Both the position numbers and the translations under genes were made by a program. The notes under the pieces are model-generated. The model had not been told where the DNA came from. It saw nothing but the letters and a program-made list of their open reading frames with translations, and made no database searches. Below, in pieces: positions 41,823 to 52,535 of a stretch of 62,834 nt of DNA. The first letter of the stretch is position 1. Every line of letters starts with the position of its first letter. The DNA comes from Isotricha intestinalis. Taxonomy: Eukaryota > Ciliophora > Litostomatea > Vestibuliferida > Isotrichidae. The DNA lies in contig JAJJLU010003513.1 in the NCBI GenBank assembly GCA_023807065.1, positions 1-62,834 on the forward strand, read 5' to 3'.

Positions 41823-42138
41823 TTTTTTTTTATTTTTATTTTTGAAAATACAAAAATACAGTTTATAATATTTTATATTGAAAAAAGAAAATAAATATAA
41901 ATTAAATTTTTACATTTTATTTAAAACAATAAAATAATTTTAAATAAAGAAATTAAAATTATTTTATTTTAACTATTTAAAAATTGAAAAAATACTTAAC
42001 AAAGAAAAATATTAAGATAAGATTAATCTATAAAATTCATTCTTTTTAACTTTAAATCATTTTAATTTATATATATTCTGTTTTTTCTATTTAAGATTTT
42101 TAATAATATTAAAATAAAAAATATAATAGTTAAAATGA
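41823..42138. other. Convergent intergenic region, no gene seen
   Basis: 316 nt of AT-rich sequence between the stop codons of the Myb (+) and TTC7-like (-) genes. No coding or RNA structure is supported. Confidence 0.5.
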
Positions 42139-44931
42139 TTAAATAAAATTTTTATCAATTAAATCTTCCAAAAATTTATTAATATGATATTTCTTATTTT
42201 CAATTTCTTTCATAGTACATTGATAATATTTAGTCATATCATTATTATTCATGTAATATTCACTTAACATTTTCCATAAATCATTTTCTTTTTCATCAAT
42301 TTTTAAACCTTTTAAGCAAAAAATATAAGCATCAGAAAAATTTTTTTTATTTAATAATAATTGAGTTAAAATTTTTAATCCATTCATATTGTAAGGAGCA
42401 ATTACAAATAATTTTTTTAATAAATTTTCACTTTCTATATTATCACCTTCTAAAATTTTTTGTATTGAAGATATAATAATATCATTTTGTTCTTCTTTTA
42501 AAAAAAAATCTTCTTCTGATGTTATTTGTATTAAATTTTTTGATAAAGTTGAAACATCATAATTATTTCTATAAATATAATAAGTTAATAAATAAAAATT
42601 TTTGATTATTTCTATTTGAATACTTAAAAGATAATTTGAAGTATATTTATATGAACTTTTACTTTCATTTGAAAAATTTAATTCTTTATTTTCATTTTTT
42701 TGAAATGCTTTTATTATTAATTTTTGTATTCTTGAATTATCACTTTCATCTAATTTATTATTTTTATTTCTCGCATTTTTTTTTATTTCTTGTATTTGTC
42801 TTTTGATTTCTAGATTTAATAAATTTAATACATCTGACATTTCTATTAATATTTTTTCAATTGTTTGGTTTTTTTTTGTTGTATCTTCATTATTATTATC
42901 TTCTAAAACAAGAGTTTTATATATTTTTAAGTAAAAATATTCAAAATATATTTTATTTAAATAAATTATATTTTTTTTCCCTTGAAAATTTTTTAAAGTT
43001 TGAATACACAATTGAATTCCTTCTTCATATTTCATTTGAGTAATTAAATTTATAATATTTAAAGAAATATATCTTAAATCATTTTCAGAATTAAAATTAT
43101 TTTTTAAAGCATTATCAACTTCTTCAAATTTTTTTAACATAAAATTTTGTGCAATAATATAATATTTTAAGTTTTCATTTTGATAATTTTTAGAAGAAGT
43201 TTCAAAATAATATTTTGCTAAATCAAAATTTTTTTTTTTTTCATCATGATTTAAACTAATTTCTCCTAATTTATTATAACATATACCTAAATACATTTGA
43301 GATTTATATTTTAAAGATTTATTAGGACAACCTTCATTTAATCTTTCTAAATTTAAAATTGCTAAATTTTTTGCTTCATTATATTTTTCTTCTTTTATTA
43401 ATATATGAATGTAAATAAATAATACTATTGTTTCTATTTCAAATTGAATTGAATTTTTATCTATTGAATTTATATTTACTTCTATACTTGATAATATTTT
43501 ATCACATAAAATTTTGGCTTTCCTAAAATTTTGATTTTTATAATAATATTGTATTAAATTATATATTAATGATTTATTATCTGGAACATAAGTTAAATGT
43601 CTCATTAAAATCATTTTGAATATTTTAGGAAATTGTAATTTTTTATTTAAAATAATATTACACATTTCTGTGAAATTCCAATATAATTTTTCTTTAAAAT
43701 TTTTAATTGATTTTTTTAAAATATCATATGAATTAGTATAAATAAACATATCACTAATAATAAAATCATCAACATTAGTATTACTTATAGAAGTATGTGT
43801 TGAATTGATATCTTTATTATATTTTTTCATCAAAATTGAATCAATATTTTTAATAATTAAAATATATAATTCATCAATATTAGATAAATTAATTTCATTT
43901 GATTGAAGAGTAGAATTTTTTAAAGTTATTTTAGAAAAAATATTGGTTATTACTGAAATTTCTTCTTTTCCAAATTTTATTATTATTATTAAAATTCCTA
44001 ATAAAGCGAAAATAAACATTTCATTTGAATTTATTTGTTCTGGTAATTCTAATTCAAAGCCAATGACTAATAAACTTTTTAATAAATTTTTTATCAATTC
44101 AATTCCAATAATATTACCTTTTACATTTTTTAATAAAAGTTCAATCATTAAAGAAATAATACCTTTTGCAAAAGTAGTAAAAATATCATGAAATTGAATT
44201 AATTCCATTTTATTATAAGCATATTCTAATGAAAAATAAAGAATAATAATATTTACACATTTATTATATTGATAAATAGCATTGCAAACATTTTGTGAAC
44301 TTAAATCATTAATAAAATTATTACATAAATCAATAGAATATTCTAAATAATGAATACAAGATAAAGGATTACATAATATATCAGATAAACTTTTGTCTAA
44401 ATATTTTCCATTATTATTTTCAAAAATTTCTAATTGATAATTAAAAGATTTATTATTATATTGATTTTTAAATTCTATTATTTTATCCGATAAATTATTA
44501 GATTCAATTAAAAAAAAAAAATTTTTATAAGGAGCAAAAACTTCTTCTTCTTTATTTAATAGAAAAAAATTAGATAAATATTTTAAAGCATCTTCAGTAT
44601 TATTTTCATTTTCTATAATTGCTTTTATACTTTTAAATAATAAAATAGTATGAGAACTTGTATTATCTAAATTATCATTTTCATTATTCTTAATAAATTT
44701 CTCTAAACTTGAATAAATTTCAGAAAAATTATTATTACTTTTTTTATCATATTTTAAAAAAGGTTCTTCATTTTTTCTTTTTCCTAAACTTTGATTATTT
44801 ACTAATAAAATTATATCAACAAGTCCTGTATTTAAAGTTGTTATATCTTCTTTAATTGCTTTATATGAAGAATTATTCTCTATATTTGATAATGAAGGCA
44901 TATGTTCTATACTTGTTGTAATTTCAAACAT
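42139..44931 (-). CDS. TPR protein, TTC7-like (PI4KA complex scaffold)
   Basis: This 930-residue protein starts at ATG 44931. It is entirely helical. Sections matching TTC7 in order are a central TPR (SLIYNLIQYYYKNQNFRKAKIL), then LKYKSQMYLGICYNKLGEI with a following FDLAKYYFETSSKNYQNENL, the RYISLNIINLITQMKYEEGI repeat, and C-terminal TPRs (NMNGLKILTQLLLNKKNFSDA, DLWKMLSEYYMNNND). TTC7 proteins hold phosphatidylinositol 4-kinase III alpha at the plasma membrane together with EFR3 and FAM126. The length is close to human TTC7. Another TPR scaffold remains possible. The start codon is 72 nt from that of the divergent ZZ-finger gene. Confidence 0.55.
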   Translation of the reverse strand: MFEITTSIEHMPSLSNIENNSSYKAIKEDITTLNTGLVDIILLVNNQSLGKRKNEEPFLKYDKKSNNNFSEIYSSLEKFIKNNENDNLDNTSSHTILLFKSIKAIIENENNTEDALKYLSNFFLLNKEEEVFAPYKNFFFLIESNNLSDKIIEFKNQYNNKSFNYQLEIFENNNGKYLDKSLSDILCNPLSCIHYLEYSIDLCNNFINDLSSQNVCNAIYQYNKCVNIIILYFSLEYAYNKMELIQFHDIFTTFAKGIISLMIELLLKNVKGNIIGIELIKNLLKSLLVIGFELELPEQINSNEMFIFALLGILIIIIKFGKEEISVITNIFSKITLKNSTLQSNEINLSNIDELYILIIKNIDSILMKKYNKDINSTHTSISNTNVDDFIISDMFIYTNSYDILKKSIKNFKEKLYWNFTEMCNIILNKKLQFPKIFKMILMRHLTYVPDNKSLIYNLIQYYYKNQNFRKAKILCDKILSSIEVNINSIDKNSIQFEIETIVLFIYIHILIKEEKYNEAKNLAILNLERLNEGCPNKSLKYKSQMYLGICYNKLGEISLNHDEKKKNFDLAKYYFETSSKNYQNENLKYYIIAQNFMLKKFEEVDNALKNNFNSENDLRYISLNIINLITQMKYEEGIQLCIQTLKNFQGKKNIIYLNKIYFEYFYLKIYKTLVLEDNNNEDTTKKNQTIEKILIEMSDVLNLLNLEIKRQIQEIKKNARNKNNKLDESDNSRIQKLIIKAFQKNENKELNFSNESKSSYKYTSNYLLSIQIEIIKNFYLLTYYIYRNNYDVSTLSKNLIQITSEEDFFLKEEQNDIIISSIQKILEGDNIESENLLKKLFVIAPYNMNGLKILTQLLLNKKNFSDAYIFCLKGLKIDEKENDLWKMLSEYYMNNNDMTKYYQCTMKEIENKKYHINKFLEDLIDKNFI

Positions 44932-45003
44932 TTTAAAATTTGTAATATTTTTTTTTAATTTAAAATAATTTTAATGAAAAAATACTTATAATATTTATTT
45001 TTA
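44932..45003. promoter_or_regulatory. 72-nt divergent promoter (TTC7-like / ZZ-finger gene)
   Basis: Only 72 nt separate the ATG codons at 44931 (-) and 45004 (+), so both transcription starts must lie here or within the coding ends. The sequence is entirely A/T-tracts. Confidence 0.5.
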
Positions 45004-47883
45004 ATGGGTATTGATAGTAGTAAATTTCTAGAAGAAAAAATAAGTGAAGAATATAAAATTAAATTTAATAATTTTGAGAAAAAAGATAATAATAAAATTC
45101 CAGCTGATTATAAAATAAATATTAATTATAATAATAATGATTATAAAATTTATAAAAAAATAATAAAAAATGAAAAAGAAATTGAAAATATAAATTTAAC
45201 AAAAGAACAAAATAATATAATAAATCAATTTAATTCTTCTTTTCCAAATTTAAAAGGAGTTGAATTATGTACTTTATTTAAATATAGAATAATATTATCA
45301 AAGAAAAATCCAAATGTAAGAACAATTGATAAAAAGAAACAATATATTAAATATTTAAATGAAATAAATCCAATGTTTGGAAATATTGATTTACATGAAA
45401 TTATTTTTAATTTAAAAAATGAATTAAGTAATATTCCAATTAAAGATGAAAACAATTATAAAATTTCAAATGAAAATGAAAAAAAAATTTTAAAGAAAAT
45501 TAAATTATATGAAAACTTTAATTTAAATATTACTCAAATTATTTTCCAAGATTATAATTTTGAATTTTTTTTATGGAGTTTAAAAAAAGGAAATTATCAA
45601 TTTTTTGATTTTAATATTTTAAATAAACCAATTTTAATTATATTTTTTAATTATTTGTCAAATATTGCAATTGAAAAAATAAAAGAAGTATATAATGAAA
45701 TAAATTATAAGACAAAAAATTTATTTTTATTTTTACCTATATTAAATTCTTTTTTTAAAGAAAATGAAAAAGATTTAATTAATAAAAGAATTTATCTTGA
45801 AATTTTAGATATAGATGATTTTTATATTTTAACACAAAAAAATAAAAATTTTATAAATTTATTTCAATTAAATTTAATTACTGAGTCAAAAGTAATTATT
45901 ATTAATCAAAATAAAGAAATTTCATATATATTAAATAATAAAATTGAATTTTTAACAAAAGAAATAGTTGAATATTATTTATATGAAAAAAAATTTGATG
46001 AAAAAGAAAGAATATATTTTAATAAAAAATCAAAAAAAGAAATAACAGAATTATTCAAAAGTAAAATATATAAAAATTATATAAATAATTTTAAACATGA
46101 TTATTCTATAGAAATTATATTTCAAGAAATTGATAATAAAACATATCCTATTAATTTTAATTATAAATATGATTTAAAAGATAAAAAAAATGCAGAAGAT
46201 TTTTTTATTAAAATTAAATGGGATATTGCTAAATATGTTAAAAACTTTTTTATTTCAGTTGTTGAAACAAATAAAAATTTAGAATCAATTGTTAAGGTAA
46301 TTCATTATATTAATGGAATATTTATTGAAAAGAAATTTAATACAAATTCAAAAAATTTTGAAATTAATACTATTAGAGAATATTTGAATTCTAATAAAAT
46401 GAAAAAAAAATATTTTGTATATTTTAAATTATTTAGAAAAAATGATATTGTTTTTAACCAAATATTATTATATTTTAAGAATTATCCTCAATTTAAAAAT
46501 TTAGATATTGAATATTTTATTATTCCACAAGAAAATGTAAATTTACAAATTAAACATATTAAATGTAATATTATCAAATTATTTGATAATGAAAATATTC
46601 AAATTAAATTTGATAATGTTAATGAAGAAATTGATTATAAATTAAATAATAATATTGTAATTATATTAAATCCAAATTATTTTATAAATTGGAAAAATGA
46701 AAAAAAAAAAATTGTTCAAGTAATTGAAATGTTAATTTTAAATAATATTTGTTTTACAATTATTATTTTTTCTGAAAATTATTTAGATTATCAAAAATTA
46801 AAATATTTAAATTGTCAATATTTACTTTTAAATAATTTAAATGATGATTATAAAAAATTTAATATAATTTATATTAATTCATTAGATATAGAAAATTTTT
46901 CTTATTTTTTATATTATTCAAAAAATGTAACTTTTAAGTTATTAGAAATTAATTTAGAAAATAATAAATTACTTCATTTCATTGATTTAGATGAAATTCC
47001 TTTAAAAAAATTATATAATAAATTTGATATGGATTTAATAGATTATTGGATTTTATTAAATGATAATAAAAATGAAAAAGAAAATCTTGATTTTGAGTAT
47101 AAAAATATAAAAAAAGAATATTTAAATATATATTCTGAATCTAAATATTTACAAATTATTTCTAAAAATAAAATATTTACTAATATAAATTTATTATTTT
47201 CTTATGAACAAAATATGCCTTTTATTGAAGAAAACACTTTTAATAAATTAGAAATTAATAATTTTAAATTTATTACATATTTAACTTATCAAGATTCTTT
47301 AAAAAATGAAATTAAAATCGAAAATGTAATTTCAAATTGGAAAAAAAAAGAAAAAAAATATAAAAATATTTTTATATTAAATTATACTGAATTAAAAACT
47401 GAAAATTTATTTTTTCAACATTCAAATTGTGCAATTTGTCCAAATAAAGTCTATATTACAAATAATTCATTTTTTATTTGTTTAAAATGTCAAAATAAAT
47501 TTCAAATGTGTAATAATTGTTATAAAACTAATATTAAAAATGTACATGAACATCCAATTATATTTATTTATAAATTTAATAGAAATTTAAAGTCAAATTA
47601 TTTTATTGATATATATGATAAATTTAAACAAATAAATATAGAAAATAATAATAATGACAATATATGTTCTTTTTGTGATAAATGTATTAATGATAATAAT
47701 TGGTTAAATATTGTTATTTCACATATTAAAAGTTGTAAAGAATTTCTAAATCAAGAAAATTTAAATATAATATTTATTTGTGAAGAATGTTTCCTAGAAA
47801 ACAAATTTGAAAAATATAAAAATGAAATTATATCAACAAATAAAAATTTATTAATAATGAAAATACAAAAAAAAAATAAATAA
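45004..47883 (+). CDS. ZZ zinc-finger protein with myristoylation-type N terminus
   Basis: This 959-residue protein starts at ATG 45004. MGIDSSKF fits the N-myristoylation pattern (Gly2, Ser6). The middle is made of alternating beta/alpha stretches with no known name. Two of them (ILNKPILIIFFNYLSNIAIE near 210, and CFTIIIFSENYLDYQKLKYLN near 585) look like thioredoxin-like or Rossmann-like folds but lack CxxC. Near residue 810 a ZZ finger has CAIC, CLKC, CNNC and HEH ligands. A second Cys/His cluster follows (CSFCDKC, HIKSC, CEEC). ZZ fingers usually bind short N-terminal peptides. The whole architecture is not one I recognise. Confidence 0.65.
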   Translation: MGIDSSKFLEEKISEEYKIKFNNFEKKDNNKIPADYKININYNNNDYKIYKKIIKNEKEIENINLTKEQNNIINQFNSSFPNLKGVELCTLFKYRIILSKKNPNVRTIDKKKQYIKYLNEINPMFGNIDLHEIIFNLKNELSNIPIKDENNYKISNENEKKILKKIKLYENFNLNITQIIFQDYNFEFFLWSLKKGNYQFFDFNILNKPILIIFFNYLSNIAIEKIKEVYNEINYKTKNLFLFLPILNSFFKENEKDLINKRIYLEILDIDDFYILTQKNKNFINLFQLNLITESKVIIINQNKEISYILNNKIEFLTKEIVEYYLYEKKFDEKERIYFNKKSKKEITELFKSKIYKNYINNFKHDYSIEIIFQEIDNKTYPINFNYKYDLKDKKNAEDFFIKIKWDIAKYVKNFFISVVETNKNLESIVKVIHYINGIFIEKKFNTNSKNFEINTIREYLNSNKMKKKYFVYFKLFRKNDIVFNQILLYFKNYPQFKNLDIEYFIIPQENVNLQIKHIKCNIIKLFDNENIQIKFDNVNEEIDYKLNNNIVIILNPNYFINWKNEKKKIVQVIEMLILNNICFTIIIFSENYLDYQKLKYLNCQYLLLNNLNDDYKKFNIIYINSLDIENFSYFLYYSKNVTFKLLEINLENNKLLHFIDLDEIPLKKLYNKFDMDLIDYWILLNDNKNEKENLDFEYKNIKKEYLNIYSESKYLQIISKNKIFTNINLLFSYEQNMPFIEENTFNKLEINNFKFITYLTYQDSLKNEIKIENVISNWKKKEKKYKNIFILNYTELKTENLFFQHSNCAICPNKVYITNNSFFICLKCQNKFQMCNNCYKTNIKNVHEHPIIFIYKFNRNLKSNYFIDIYDKFKQINIENNNNDNICSFCDKCINDNNWLNIVISHIKSCKEFLNQENLNIIFICEECFLENKFEKYKNEIISTNKNLLIMKIQKKNK

Positions 47884-47944
47884 ACTTAAATTTAAAATTA
47901 AATAAATATATATATATAATTTAAATTAAATGACAAATATAATT

Positions 47945-49228
47945 TTATTTTAACTTCTTATCAATTTTTTCAAAGCAAATAAAAAGTCCAACAAAAGCAA
48001 TAATAACTAAAAAACCAAGAAAAATAAAAATACAAAAAATTAAAGTTCCTCTACTTGGTCTAATTCCTATATTATATAAAAAATCTTCAATAAAATAACC
48101 ACTTTTCCAAGGAATAGAATTATTTTCTAATTTTTCAATTAATAAATTTATTTTTAAAGGATCTTTATAATTATCTATATAAAATTTTCCTATTTCCATA
48201 TTATAAATAATAATACTTTCATCAATATTTTCTTTAATTTTAAAAAAAGAAATTAAATCTAAATCATTTTGAATATCAACATATCCAAAAATAATAGTTC
48301 TTTTTTTAATAGAAATATTTTGAATCATACTTTTAATTTTTTGAATATTACTTATAGAATTTTTATCTAAAGTAAATATAAACATTGTTTTTTTTAATCT
48401 AAAAAATTTTTCAATGTATTTATGATTAATATGTAAAAAAAGAGGATATTGATTTTCTTCAATAAAATTAATTATATCAGAACAATTGGAAATATTTTTA
48501 TTAATATAAAAATCTTTATAATTAATTCCAGTCATTAAAATAGAAGGAAATTTCATATTTAAAGCATTTTTAAATATATTATCATAAATAAAACTAAAAT
48601 AAAATCTAGGTAAGTATTGAGGTAAATGTGCAATATTATTATAACAAGATAATAAATTATTATTATTTTCAAAATCATTTTTTTTTAAAATTAAAGTAAA
48701 AGAAACATCACCATAATTTTTATTAAATTTATTTAATTCTTTCATAGATTTAATTTTCATAATTGCTTTTTCTTTAAGAGAAAAAGAAATTTTATCAATA
48801 TATTCTAAAATATCATCTAAATCAAAATTAAAAGGAAGAATAAAAGTTTCTTTAAATAAAGGAGGAGAATAAATATAAACTTGAATAGTAGGAAAATAAG
48901 TAATATTATAATATTGACAAATTTCCTTTTGAATATTACAATGTATTATATATATATTTGTTGAATTATTTACAAAATCATACGATGATGCATTATGAAA
49001 TGTTGATATTATTTTTCCACAATTAAAACAAAATGTTGATGAAAATACTAATATTATATTTTTTGGCTGTTTAAATAATTTCGGTATTTCTGATATTGAT
49101 GTTAAATTTTTTATAAAAGTTTTATTTATTTTATGTGGAAGTTCACGGATTTTTATATTTTTTTCATATTCTAAAGCAAATACTATTTCTATTATTAAGA
49201 AAAAGAAGATATATTTATTTATGAACAT
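47945..49228 (-). CDS. TMX-like thioredoxin-domain ER membrane protein
   Basis: This 427-residue protein starts at ATG 49228 with a signal peptide (~1-19, FFFLIIEIVFALE). The thioredoxin domain (~35-145) has IILVFSSTFCFNCGK with active-site CFNC (67-70) and the cis-Pro loop YFPTIQVY (P113). The middle (~150-385) looks like further thioredoxin-like folds without CxxC and has several Asn-x-Ser/Thr sites. A single membrane segment (~396-418) is followed by FEKIDKKLK, whose KKLK end is a KKxx-type ER retrieval signal. This matches TMX-type protein disulfide isomerases acting on folding proteins in the ER. The CFNC site differs from the usual CGHC and may shift its redox behaviour. Confidence 0.8.
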   Translation of the reverse strand: MFINKYIFFFLIIEIVFALEYEKNIKIRELPHKINKTFIKNLTSISEIPKLFKQPKNIILVFSSTFCFNCGKIISTFHNASSYDFVNNSTNIYIIHCNIQKEICQYYNITYFPTIQVYIYSPPLFKETFILPFNFDLDDILEYIDKISFSLKEKAIMKIKSMKELNKFNKNYGDVSFTLILKKNDFENNNNLLSCYNNIAHLPQYLPRFYFSFIYDNIFKNALNMKFPSILMTGINYKDFYINKNISNCSDIINFIEENQYPLFLHINHKYIEKFFRLKKTMFIFTLDKNSISNIQKIKSMIQNISIKKRTIIFGYVDIQNDLDLISFFKIKENIDESIIIYNMEIGKFYIDNYKDPLKINLLIEKLENNSIPWKSGYFIEDFLYNIGIRPSRGTLIFCIFIFLGFLVIIAFVGLFICFEKIDKKLK

Positions 49229-49298
49229 ATTTTTAAAAAATAAATGATTTAAGGAAAATTATATTATAAATAAATATATTAAAATAAATTTATTATTT

Positions 49299-50789
49299 TT
49301 AATTATCTTTTATAAATTCTTCGAATTTTAATTTTATAAATGAAAGATTTTGATTTGAATTAATTTTAGTGAAATAATTAGATTTTTCATTTTGAAAATC
49401 ATGATGTAATTTATTTAAATCAAAATAATTTTTTTGTTTTTTTCCAATTAAAAAAAAAATAATAATATTATCAATTTGTTCTTTATTTGAAGGTTCCATT
49501 AATAAAAGTAATAAATTTTTAATAGATTGTTCTTCTAAAATACTTTTATTATCTTCATAATTAAATTTAATAATATAATCAACACAATTTTGAAGAAAAT
49601 AAGAAAAATTAAATTTTTTATCCATTAAATCTTTTATTTGCTCTTTTTCTAAACTATATAAAATTCCATTAACTAAATAAGAATTATAATCAATTTCTCC
49701 TATTTTAATTTGATTATTTTTTTCATATTCATTTATAAATGTATGATTACTTAATTGATAAATATATTCCAAAAAAAATTTAACAAAATCTCTTGTTTTT
49801 ATTCTAAAAATATTTTTATGTAAATAATTTATTTTTTTATATGATTCTTCTTTTAAATTTTTTATTTCTTCATTATATACTAAATATTGTTGGTTTAATA
49901 AATGAGAAAAATCTTCTTTTAATTTTAATTCTGACATTTCTCTTAAACATTTTTCATGTTCTAATTGTAAATTTAAATATTGAATTTCTTTATTAAAATA
50001 TTCAAAATATTTTTCTAATTTTTCTTTTGGAATTGTTTCTTCATCTTTTAAATTATTCTTAATATCTTTTTCATTATTATTTTCATTATTATTATTTGAA
50101 GAAGTTACAATTTCATTTTTTTTCTTTTTTATTTCTTCATTTAAACTTTCAAATAATTTATCAGAAAATTCTTTTATAAAAGGATTTGGAATCTTTTTTT
50201 CTATTTCAATATTATAATTATCTAAAATAAATTTAGAAAAATTATTTTGAAAAGAATCTTTTTTAAATATCATTTCAAATAATTCAAATTTTTTCTCATA
50301 ATTATTTTCACTTAATAAATCAATTATATCAAAATATTTTTTGACAATTTTATTTATTTTTTCATTATCTTTTATTAAGTTAAATTCTTTTTTACAATTT
50401 TCAAAAAATTTTTCATAATTTTCTTTATTTGATAAATTTTCAGAAGATAAAATTTTAATTAAATTTTGAAATTTCATTATTAAAGGGAAATTAATTTTTT
50501 CTTCAAATTCAAAAATTAAATTTTTACTAATTTTAATAATTAAATAATCATTTTTATATTTTAATTTACCTTCATTATTAAAATATTTTTCATATAGAAT
50601 TAAATTATTACATAAATTTCTATTAATTTCTCTTTCATTTATTTCTTTTTCAACATCAGTATTATATAAAAATTTTTCATTTCCAAAATAAAAATTTCCT
50701 AAATAAACACTACAAATCTTATTATATATAATCTTATAATTTAATTTAATATTTTCTAAAATTTTTTCTCCTTCTTCTTTCTCTCCCAT
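49299..50789 (-). CDS. Unknown helical protein, 496 residues
   Basis: I choose ATG 50789 (MGEKEEGEKILENIKL); a TTG two codons upstream is unlikely. The protein is helical and Lys/Glu/Asn-rich. Residues ~265-330 form a coiled coil (YFNKEIQYLNLQLEHEKCLR, NEEIKNLKEESYKKINYL). The C-terminal ~160 residues look globular and helical (IKTRDFVKFFLEYIYQLSNH, IDNIIIFFLIGKKQ). There is no membrane segment, metal site or enzyme motif. It is not recognised. Confidence 0.65.
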   Translation of the reverse strand: MGEKEEGEKILENIKLNYKIIYNKICSVYLGNFYFGNEKFLYNTDVEKEINEREINRNLCNNLILYEKYFNNEGKLKYKNDYLIIKISKNLIFEFEEKINFPLIMKFQNLIKILSSENLSNKENYEKFFENCKKEFNLIKDNEKINKIVKKYFDIIDLLSENNYEKKFELFEMIFKKDSFQNNFSKFILDNYNIEIEKKIPNPFIKEFSDKLFESLNEEIKKKKNEIVTSSNNNNENNNEKDIKNNLKDEETIPKEKLEKYFEYFNKEIQYLNLQLEHEKCLREMSELKLKEDFSHLLNQQYLVYNEEIKNLKEESYKKINYLHKNIFRIKTRDFVKFFLEYIYQLSNHTFINEYEKNNQIKIGEIDYNSYLVNGILYSLEKEQIKDLMDKKFNFSYFLQNCVDYIIKFNYEDNKSILEEQSIKNLLLLLMEPSNKEQIDNIIIFFLIGKKQKNYFDLNKLHHDFQNEKSNYFTKINSNQNLSFIKLKFEEFIKDN

Positions 50790-51098
50790 AAACAAATATT
50801 TAAATTATTTTTTAATTAATATTAATTTTTTAATATTTAATTTAATTTTTTAATAATTTATTTTTTAATTAATAAAAGAGTTATCTTAATTTATTTAACA
50901 AAACAATCTTCGATTAAAAAAAGAAAATAAGAAAAATAAAAATTAATTTGTTCATAATAAGAATATACTTTTATTATATTTTTAATTGAAAAAAAAATAA
51001 TAAAAATAAAGGAAAATAAATATAAATTAAAATTAACAAAAATGATATTTTTTAAATACCTATTTATTTATTACATAAAATATAATCAAAAAAAATAA
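50790..51098. other. Intergenic region between two minus-strand genes
   Basis: 309 nt of AT-rich DNA without supported coding or RNA structure. It should contain the promoter of the 49299-50789 gene and the 3' end of the next one. Confidence 0.4.
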
Positions 51099-51872
51099 TT
51101 AAAATAAAACATTTGAAAATTGTATTTTTCTATTTTTATTAGAATTTGTTCTTAAAGAAACAAAATCAAAATTTTTATTATTAAAAAAATGATTATATCT
51201 AATATGTTTAGGAGTAGTAAAATTATTTTTAAATTTTTTTTGAAAATCAACAATACCAAAAAGACTTTTTTTTTTATAATTTTCAAATTGATTTTTAAAA
51301 TCTTGAATATCATCATCTTTTTTAATTTTATTACTTTTTAAATTATTTAACATTTTTTTTGCTTTTTTTTGAAGCATATTTGAATTATCAATTGAAATTA
51401 TATTTTCATATTTCATTCTATCCATTTTTGTCATTAAAACTGAAGTTGATTTCTTTGTTCTTAATTCATTTTTTTCATTATAATTATTATTTTTTATTAA
51501 ATATCTTTCACTTTTTAAATTGTTTCCTAAACTTGTTTCTTTTAATTCTCTTATTTTTTCCCTTATATTTTTTAAAGAAAAATTATTTAAATTTTGAGTA
51601 AACATAAAATTATTTTGATTCATATTTTTCTCTCTTTTTAATAAAAAATTGGGATTTAATAATTTAAAATTTTCTTTTTTAAATATTTGTTTTCTTTCTA
51701 TTTCATTTTTCTTTCCTGGAATTAAATTTGTATAAATATTATAACTTTGAATTGATGAATCTGATAATGATTTATTTAAATCTTTGTTTTCTATTATTGA
51801 AGGAGATTTTGTATATAAATCTAAAATTTTATTATTATTTATTTCTTTTGAAATATTGAGATTTTCAGACAT
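51099..51872 (-). CDS. Small basic protein, unknown
   Basis: I choose ATG 51872 (MSENLNISKEINNNKILDLY), giving 257 residues; the frame extends four codons upstream only from a TTG. The protein is basic, Asn/Lys/Ser-rich and mostly disordered, with short helical patches (NIREKIRELKETSLG; KKAKKMLNNLKSNKIKK). It ends in a block rich in Asn and Phe. No domain is recognised. Confidence 0.6.
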   Translation of the reverse strand: MSENLNISKEINNNKILDLYTKSPSIIENKDLNKSLSDSSIQSYNIYTNLIPGKKNEIERKQIFKKENFKLLNPNFLLKREKNMNQNNFMFTQNLNNFSLKNIREKIRELKETSLGNNLKSERYLIKNNNYNEKNELRTKKSTSVLMTKMDRMKYENIISIDNSNMLQKKAKKMLNNLKSNKIKKDDDIQDFKNQFENYKKKSLFGIVDFQKKFKNNFTTPKHIRYNHFFNNKNFDFVSLRTNSNKNRKIQFSNVLF

Positions 51873-52535
51873 ATTGATTAACAATTTTTTTAAAATGAAT
51901 TTTTATTAATTATAATTTTTACTATATTAATTAATCTTTTATATTTTTATAATTTTTTTTTTTTTTATTATATAAATAAATAAAAACAGAAGTAAATTAT
52001 TATAGAAACAATTTAATAAGAGTTTAATTCCTTTTATAAAAATTTTACTGAAATAAAACCTAAAATAATAAAAATAATATTTATAAATATAAATATAAAT
52101 ACAAATAATATATAGTTAATCATAAATTTTAATAGATACTACGAAATAATGATAAAAAATTAAAATGAGAGTAATTAAACATTTTAATAATATAATTAAT
52201 ATCAATCTTGTTCTTAATTTTTAATGTCTTAACAATTTTACCTTTTGAAGATAATATAGTAAAAATAATATTTAAATTAATTTTATATATAGAATTAATT
52301 TAAAAGAATAAATGAATGTGTTCAAGTTAGATTAATGAAATTTTTTATTCTTTATTATATAAAGGTTTATTAAGAATACATAAACATAATAAATCTTTAA
52401 TACAATAATATTTCAAAACAAAAATTAAAATTATTGAAATAAAACAAGAGAAAAAAAAAAATGTTAATATATTTATATTCAAATAATGAATAAAAAAAAT
52501 TTAAAAATATTTAAAAATGAAAATTATAAAATTCT
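51873..52535. other. 663-nt intergenic region, no gene seen
   Basis: Lies between two minus-strand genes. It is AT-rich with frequent stops in every frame. No repeat array, tRNA-like fold or protein remnant was seen. Confidence 0.5.
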
